From Periplaneta americana (lineage: Eukaryota; Arthropoda; Insecta; Blattodea; Blattidae), in the NCBI RefSeq assembly GCF_040183065.1, contig NC_091121.1:66315787-66379786 (forward strand): a stretch of DNA of 64,000 nt. The letters run 5' to 3'. Within the stretch, counting starts at the first letter, position 1, and the number at the start of each line of letters is the position of its first letter. The notes under the pieces are model-generated. The model saw only the letters and a program-made list of their open reading frames with translations, made no database searches and was not told where the DNA came from. Shown in pieces: positions 48,101-57,100 of the stretch. Position numbers and translations under genes: made by a program.

Positions 48101-51100
48101 ACTTGAATTTACTATTGTACTGATTCGTCTGTTTAGTCCTCTGGTTGAATAATGTACAGGTTCTGTGCATCCATTTGGTTAGTGTGTTGTTCTATATAAT
48201 GTTTGAGACATGCCAAGACTAGAGCATTCTTATTAGAACCTGCAATGTAGCCTCATCTTATCACTTTGCTTGCACTTATTACGTGTCTGGAAAGTGTCTC
48301 AGTCTTGAATAAATTGTGTATTAATTGTCAGATTTAGTCAGAATTTTTTTCACTATAAAATTATAGATGTTGTATAAACACATAATTTTAAGATGGTATA
48401 CAATAAGGTCTTACAGAAGGGCTGGTAGACACACAAAGCAAACTTTCTGTAGAAGTTACTTGAATCTTCCAGATTGTGGTGCTGGTTATCTCATGCCAAT
48501 GTTATGGTGAGAATTTCGTCTTCGTGTCCCCTACATAGATCACAATAACTACCGGTACTGATGTTGGAGATAACGTATCTTTATTTTATGTTGTAATAAA
48601 TTATAAATAAAAGTAACAATTCATCATTTTCTTCGGAAGACTTGAAGAAAAGTAATGGATACGGGAAAATTAGAGATATAAGGTCGTATATAAAACGAAT
48701 CGAAATTGTCGCATTTGCCTGTTAGGAGGAAATGTGCAAGTTATCATTTCCTCTGTCAAGTAGAATTTGCATTACTTATTTTTTTTTCATTTGTTTAGTG
48801 ACACCTTCACTTTTCAAAATTGGACAACAAACGCTCACGTCATAATTCGATTGTTCTAGTCGTCATTCTTGCTCTCTTTCAATCAAAGGAGCTAATTAAT
48901 TCCATTTTACAAGTGTTCCCACTTAAGATATGAAATTCTTTATGTCATCAGTATATCATAAGCCTTGATTTATGATCTCTGGGACGTGTTAGAATGACAA
49001 TACTCACTGTGATCAGTACTAGTAATTAACATATTTCATGACTGTTTGGCCAAACACCTGCATAGAATTGGAATATATCAGTCCCCTAACTGCCCATTGT
49101 GCAACTCAAACCAAGAAATGGATTCGGAACACCTCAAAATCTTTGCTTCAGTGGCTGACCATGATAATATCTTTGACAAATATTTGAGTGCAAGAGGTCA
49201 AATGACTTTGTCAAATGCCTGGCATTAGAAAACAACAACATATTTCATATAATTCCCTTCAATTATTATACATAGTAAGAGAGATAAGTCAAAAGTGTTG
49301 ACCAAGCCATTCATGTTGATCTTCTCAAAACTCCCTTTGAGATTTATTACTGAGTATCCGTATGATACAATATTTTATGTATACTTATGGAATCAATAAG
49401 TTCAATAACATGTGAGTTATTTTAAAGAAACACTGTCCAGACATATTGTCTATTATGGTTAATTTTTTCCATAATTGACACTGTGACAAGTTTTGTTACA
49501 TGCTGTATAGTGTGTACAAACAGGTTATATTGTAATTTTCTGAATAGTTTCTTGGCATGTTATTAGAGGTCTAGTAGCAGAAGGCATTTCTTTTATTGAA
49601 ATTACTAATATATTAATATTGAATGCTTTATTTTAGTGAACAACACTGTTTTGTGTGAAGGCTTCCTTTACATAGCGAGTGTGACTATAACTTTGTTTCT
49701 TTTACAGTATACAGAGTGTTTGTAAAGTCCATGCAGGAATATCACATTAAGTTTAGGCTGCCCTTTTTTTATGAAATTGTTAGATTGTTAATCTGGCATG
49801 CAGTGACTTGCTTGAATATTTGCGTAACCCTACATAATTTTTCAGTTTTATTGTCACTGTTGCTTAAGTGTACATTACACTACATCTTCACAGCATTATT
49901 CACATGCATCCATTAAAAGAAATTAGCAGTATTTCCATTAGGAATTCATAGTAAATCGCTCTTCTATTATCAGTACTATTTTTTTTATTCACCAGGTTCA
50001 CCAATATTTGAACAAGTTTTGTAGATGTTATAGAAAACCAGCCTCATATATTATTTTGTTAGTCTGTGCAAATATGTAAAATCATATTTTGAAATACTGC
50101 ATGCTACTCTTCTATTAGCCATAACAGGCAATAGCCAGGGCAGGCTATTAACATATAATTGCGAGCGATAATTCATACAACTTTTATGTTACATAAAATC
50201 TGTTGACCTTGTGTAGTCTCTAGTTTGTTAAATATACACAATTGTGTATTTTAAAACACCGAAATGGAAATTTTATGGAATGTTATCTGTCTAAAAATTG
50301 AGACTGCATGTATGTGTATGAGCTTGTAATCTGTTTTCGTGTCGTAATTCACTTAAATTGTTTTCTTTATTCAATTTTGATATGATAGTTGCACGTTTAA
50401 TGGAATGAAAACTATTCCATGTTCCCTATGAGCCAGTTGTACCACATTTTGAATGACATTTTCGTATCTTTTTTGCATTCGATATGACATTTGTTCTTAA
50501 ATACATTTATTACTGCTGTTTCTGTGTAGAGTTACAGGCATTATTATCCTGATCACTTAACCTACTAGAGTGAACGATATTGTCTTGAGTTTGTTCATGG
50601 ACAATAATTGTAATATGCACGAAAGTTACATTGATCCTGCTTGTGAAAGATGTGCCTGAAGAACAAACACTTACCGGTACTACAAAATTTAATTGCTCTA
50701 AAAATGGCTTTTTGGTAATTAGTTAACATTTTCAACATCAAAAAGACTTTGAGTCGACATAATCAAGACATGAAATATATCACAGTATTTTCAAGATATG
50801 TTTTATATGAACAAATGAAGTTTATAGGCCTATAATACCTAACATTGGCTTTATAATGAATATTAAATGTTTTCAGAACTCCAAGTCTTTCTCTTCACTA
50901 GTCTAGCCATTAATTTCTCTGCTCATTCGATTTTGAGAGATTAAAATGAATTATAAGCCTAGATTAAGTTTCACCTCTTTTTTGAAACTAGGGTAATATT
51001 AATATATACATTATACCGTTTGTTGAATTTCCTTAATCATGGATATTTAAACATAGAACAGTAAACCTGGCTTTAGTTTTGCCCACTTCACATAAATATA

Positions 51101-54100
51101 AATAAATCACACTGAGTAATTAAATTACAGCTCATGTTGAACAATATTCTACACAAAAGCTGTAAGACGCAGCATTAAGTAATTTTAAAAGTATTTTAAG
51201 ATTTTGTTGTAATCTTGGCTGTATATAGGACAATTAAATTTGAATGTTTTTATGATGCTCTGTTTAACTTTATATAGACAAAGCCTAGCTGAGATCACTG
51301 TTGGTTTCAGAAAGACACTGTCATTCATGTATGCAGTTTTTATAGTTTCATTAGGTTTAGAAAGGGATCTAAAACCAAAATAAAATGAGAGAAAAAGTGT
51401 GAAGACAATTTTATGGTTTTGGAAGATGAGATGTATTTGAGATAGAATGTTTATCATTAGTGATTAGTCCCACATTCACAAAACACTGCAAGGTTGCTGG
51501 TAGGTACTGTTATTGATTAGTATCTTATACGTACATTGAAATTTTAAATAAACACTTCTTAGAATTTCGTCTGTGTAGTAATCCGTCAGTTTTTTCTTTT
51601 AAAGCAAAGTGTGTGAATAAGGGAAAGAAAGAAGATCGTTTTATTAATTGTGGCGTGCATTTTTGTAATGTATTGTGTATTCGTAAACCTTTTATAATGG
51701 ATGGAAATATACGGGGCTTAAAAAATTTTATGGTAGCTCACCAGTCAGGCAAAACTTTCACTAGTGAGCATGGTCGAACTACAGAAGCGCAATTAAAAAA
51801 TCGGATTTTTTTTCATTCGTCACAGACGAGCAGATGAGTTATTTTTTAAAGCCCTGAAAATATAATATTCCTCAATAACACATTGAATGTCAGTTTAAGT
51901 TTTTTAGAGCAATCTCATGATTACTATCAAGACTATACAATATCATCTATTGTTGAAACATTTAATTCACTCTTTTTCAATTCTTTCTGCTTCTGTTGTT
52001 AACATTATATACTGATTGTGTAAACTTGTTAAAAAAAATCGAAAATATTGTGTTGTTTTTGTAATATTTATTAATCAACTTGGCTATCACGTAAAAGATT
52101 AACAAAAGGTGAGAAAGGATGACCACCTTAATATCAGGATGCCAAAAAGCAAATTGCCTAAACTTGTAAGTAGGCTATAACTGTATTGTAAAAGGAAATG
52201 TGTATTAATCTGTAAAACTAATTCAATCATTGAATTGATTTTAGCAATGTTGTTAAGTACTCATCCAAATCTTAATTTGGAAACAAATATATTTGAATTG
52301 ATGACTGAATTATTATAATCAAAATTATGTTGAACAAGTTTATTTTTAATTTCTGCAAGTAAACGCGATTCTCTGGTATAGAATATTGTATTAATGTGAT
52401 TCAAATGTTACACATTTACAGAAGCAGCATTGTAGGGTCCACACCTGTGGAGTAACAGTTAGCTCGTCTGGCCGCGAAACCAGGTGGCCTGGGTTCGATT
52501 CCCGGTCGGGGCAAGTTACCTGGTAAGGTTTTTTCCGGGGTTTTCCCTCAACCCAATAGGAGCAAATGCTGGGTAACTTTCGGTGCTGGACCCCGGACTC
52601 ATTTCACTGGCATTATCACCTTCATCTCATTCAGACGCTAAATAACCTAAGATGTTGATAAAGCGTTGTAAAATAACCTACTAAAATAAAAAATAAAAGC
52701 ATCGTAGGAACATAATATTGGCACATTTTGATTATACTCTGATATAATTTCACAAACTTAATAATTCCCAGAAGTTGGAAGGTCATGTTGTAAATGTGAT
52801 TGAAAATATTGTATTTCACTCTCACATACATTAAATAATACAAGTATTATATACAGAGAGAAAAAATTGTAAGGAGATAGGTACCCTTTTTGAAGAGATG
52901 CCATCAGTTCATCGAACAATTTTATGAAGTAAGTATGTTATATTTTATACTACTACAGTATTATTTATTTAATATATAGCGATAAAAATACAAGTTGTTA
53001 TAATTTTATAAGCATTCAAAATTTATATCTGCAATACAGATTCAGGTACAACATGTACCGGTATATTAAATTTTTAATGTGTACCAGTAATAATAATCCA
53101 AAAACGCCTCAGTGGCTAGAGTACTTGGTTAATATTAATATTAATAAAGTATAACCGACCAATATATGAACGAAATTCATTTATAAACCATGGGGCCCGG
53201 GTTCAACTCCCGATCTACCTTGAGTTCATAACTTGTGTTGGGCAAACCCTGATCCAGGCAACACCGGGATTTTCTCCAGGTACTCCAGTTCCCTTGTGAC
53301 TTGCCAACAGTTATTCTCCATCATTCATTACGTGTAATGTGGATCCCCCATCTGTGGTGCACTCTAATTAGTATCTGATGAACTAAGTGGTTTACTCTTC
53401 TCAACACTAGCGACATCTATGAGCCTGCTCGTAGAGTCTGGGCAAATAATGACAAGTTACGTGCCCTGCCATTGGAGGAAAAATTAATAATTCAACTGAA
53501 ATGAACAAAGATGATATTGCAGTATCGTTTCCAATCAAATGTCAGGTTAGGAGTTTTGATAAGAACCTTCATCTCATCTGCTACAGTGAACGAAAATTAT
53601 TCCAGTATAGAAGTATAGAAGTTAAAATATTTTGGAGAACTTAGAGAAAAGCGAAAATATGTGGAAGTTACAAGTGATATTCAGGGACGGCGTTTTCAGC
53701 ACCTTCAGTATTCCAGGTGAGTTTCTACGATTTACTGTTTGTATTAAATCTGAATTTACTAAATCTCAGTACTGGCGAACAAACAACATGTTTTGTGGGT
53801 ACAGGACTAAAGACTGAAACAAAATAACGTTTTCTTCACTTATCCACAGTTTGCTTGTGCCGTCCTCATTTTCCGTACTTTGGCTTATATAAGCAATAAA
53901 CTAAGAACTTTATCTCCGAATGGTGTGTAATACCTTACGAAATAAGTTGGCTGATTCTGTGTTCCATGAAGATTGTAAGAGAGATGTTAGAGTGTCTTTG
54001 TTTTGAATCGTATATATATGCATGGTGGAATCTGTATCCTTGCATCTTTTTTTGTGTTACGAGATAGTGATAGACTTAGAGTTACCGATAGTCCATCTTC

Positions 54101-57100
54101 TGAAACGCATGACAGTGTTTTACCTTAGCATTGACACTTATTTTATGTCTCTTTATGTATGCAGTTTTCATCCAGATTATGAAAACAGACAATTATTTAT
54201 AGTTGAATTTATTCACACAAAATATTTAAAATCAAGCGTGATACCAATCTGATAGAAGGCAGATTTCTCTTGCATTGCCTGTCCTATATAAATTGAATCT
54301 TTCTGTATTTCGTTTGACATACCAAATTTAATATAAGGCAGCAAATCATTTTATTAACTTATTTATTTGTACTGTCTTGTCCTATTATCGTTCGTTTACT
54401 CTCAGAAATTCTCTTTGCTTGCTTATTCTCTTCGTTTTATATATAAAACTTATTTTTATATTTACACTAGAAAAAAATTGTTAGCATTATGTTGTACAAA
54501 TTTATTAGTAAAATTATTATGAATAGCTGTTGCATAGCATAAACCATTTGCAGTAAAAATGACACTGAAGTTAAATATACTCCTGTAATAAAACTTATGT
54601 TTATTTGTACGTGTCAAGAACACACATACAACTTTTTGAACAGCAATAAATAATTTAGAAGAATGATGTTACATAAAAAGTGAAACCAGAAACCTTTCAA
54701 ACTTAAAGAAATTATTAGCTCTCTCGATATCACTGTACAGTTTTAAAATATGGACACTCAAAATCCGAACAGGAAACCATGCAAATTTCTTATGTACAAC
54801 CCAACCAGAAAAAGAGCTATAGGTCGCCTCAAGAAGCCCTTAGAAGATTAGCATTTTATATCTCACCAGCTGCTGGAGAACAGAACGGTTAATAATGATT
54901 TTTAATGACCGTTACACTGCACTGTTTACTAATATATTGGCTATAACAAGAAGCTGTTGAACCTAATATTGTGTAAACTGTTGTGGCATATTTAGGAATT
55001 AGATGTCGTGGAGTGAGTGTTACTCATGAATCATTTATGGTCTTATTTTTGAAGCCAGGAACGTCATAACAGCAAATAGTGGTAATTGTATCACATAGTT
55101 ACAGTTATAAAGAATATAAACCATTAATGATTTTAGCCTGCACGTCCAACTACCACAGATTCAATTTTTGACTGTCGCTTATTGTAACAAGGTTCGATTC
55201 CCATCCAATTCTCAAAGATTTTTTGTCGCCATTATGGTTTGTACGACATATTTTCTTCTAATACCTACTTTTTCTTGTTCATCACATCTTCGTCGTTATT
55301 ATACTGTATTCTTCTTTTTTTCCAATCTTGAGTTAACTTCTGTAATTCAAAAGCATTATTAAATTTAGATTTGAATTAAGTTAAACTAACAGTCATCCTT
55401 AACTGAAGGCACGAACATTGTAGTTGTTGTGTCCAATATAATATTCAAAACACTAACGTTGTAAGACTTTTTTATTAATCAAATGTGCTTAGGACAATCC
55501 ATGTGTATTTATAAAAAAAAAAGCCGAAAAAGAAAGAAAAAGGAATGATCTCTTGTGTTGAATTCTGAGCTAAATATTTTAATGATGAATGCAAAGCAGT
55601 ACAAATAAATGTTCATGAGTGATGTTTGTGTGACCTTCGAGAATACCTAAACTTGTCACCTAGATCTGTATTGATTACTCTTTATAAACACAGTATAAAT
55701 CGACTCTTACTAATTCAGTATATAAGAACGTTAAATTTAGTTGTAAAGTTATTATTTTTCTTTGTATAGGTAATTTAAACACATTGAGATTCATAATTTT
55801 GTGTAAGATATTCTGCTACAGAAAAAGATAGTCACATGCTGTTGTCAATTGCATAAAAGGAAAAAGTTCTTTAGTGGTGTAAATTCACCTTCTACTTTTC
55901 AAAGATTTAATCTTTTATATCAGGAAAAGGAAGGCAGGCAGCTTTGTCATATTATATTCCATGTCCTTTTATATATTACAAAACTTCGGACAAATCAATG
56001 TGCCAAAAACAAATACTTGTTTCTCATTAACTCTGTATATGCCGTATATGCCCCAGTTGTACTCTGAAATTAAATTTTACCTTTCTAGATTGCAAGCACA
56101 TAGAACATGTTTTCTTTCTTTGTTTGACTAGATAATGCACTCTTTCCTCCAGCACTTAACGTTAATAATGCTTGCATTACTATTTCTTGCACACAGTTTG
56201 CATGTCTTCTTATATGAAAATTTAACACATCGCAGGCTCAGAATGATAAGGTTCTATCTGACATTTTTAGCAAAATTGAGATTTTTGTTGCATTGAATTC
56301 TGCTACTTCACAGCTATCTACCATATAAATTATATGTTGACATCTCAGTTATTGTTCGTGATAAAGTTAGTTTGAAAAGGTTCTTATCTGCATTGATTCT
56401 ATTAACAACCAAACTTTTAAAATGCTCTCCTGTAAAATTTACTAAACACTAGATAGAACCTGTCATTCTGAACCCTTGACATTTCAAGCTACACCTGGAA
56501 GTCAGTGGTGTTTGTGTAATGTTTCGTGTTACAGTATTTAATAGAGAACTAGATAAAATAAATCAATATGGATCAAAATTAGATTTCACTTGAAAATTAA
56601 TATAAATATTTAATATGGCTCCTTTATTCATATACATTTTGAATTATATTTATAAAGGCAACTCCAAAGTCTTTGTATTATAGAATTGCTGCGTAACAAT
56701 GTACTGTCATAATGGTCAAAGATGTGTCCTTGACATGTTCTTGCTCCAGTTATTATGAGTGACTTGTCGTAGATTTCTTTACGTTATTTTTCGGATTTTC
56801 AAATAATTTTATGTCTGCCAGATCATAATCCTGCTGTGTCCTTGGAACACTGAATAACATCTGCTGTTTAAGTGTAATTAAATAGAACATTTACAAAGTT
56901 ATAAAAATACGTTTGAACATAATTTAATTATTAGTAATTATGACACAATAACATTATGAATGTTAAGGAAAGAAATAATTTTTTTTTATTATTACAGTAC
57001 CTACAAAACCAAAATATATATACGAGTATATTTGACCATACACTTGGAAAAATACTACTTCTTGAAATTACATGCTTACATGCTTAGAAAAAGGAATGTT

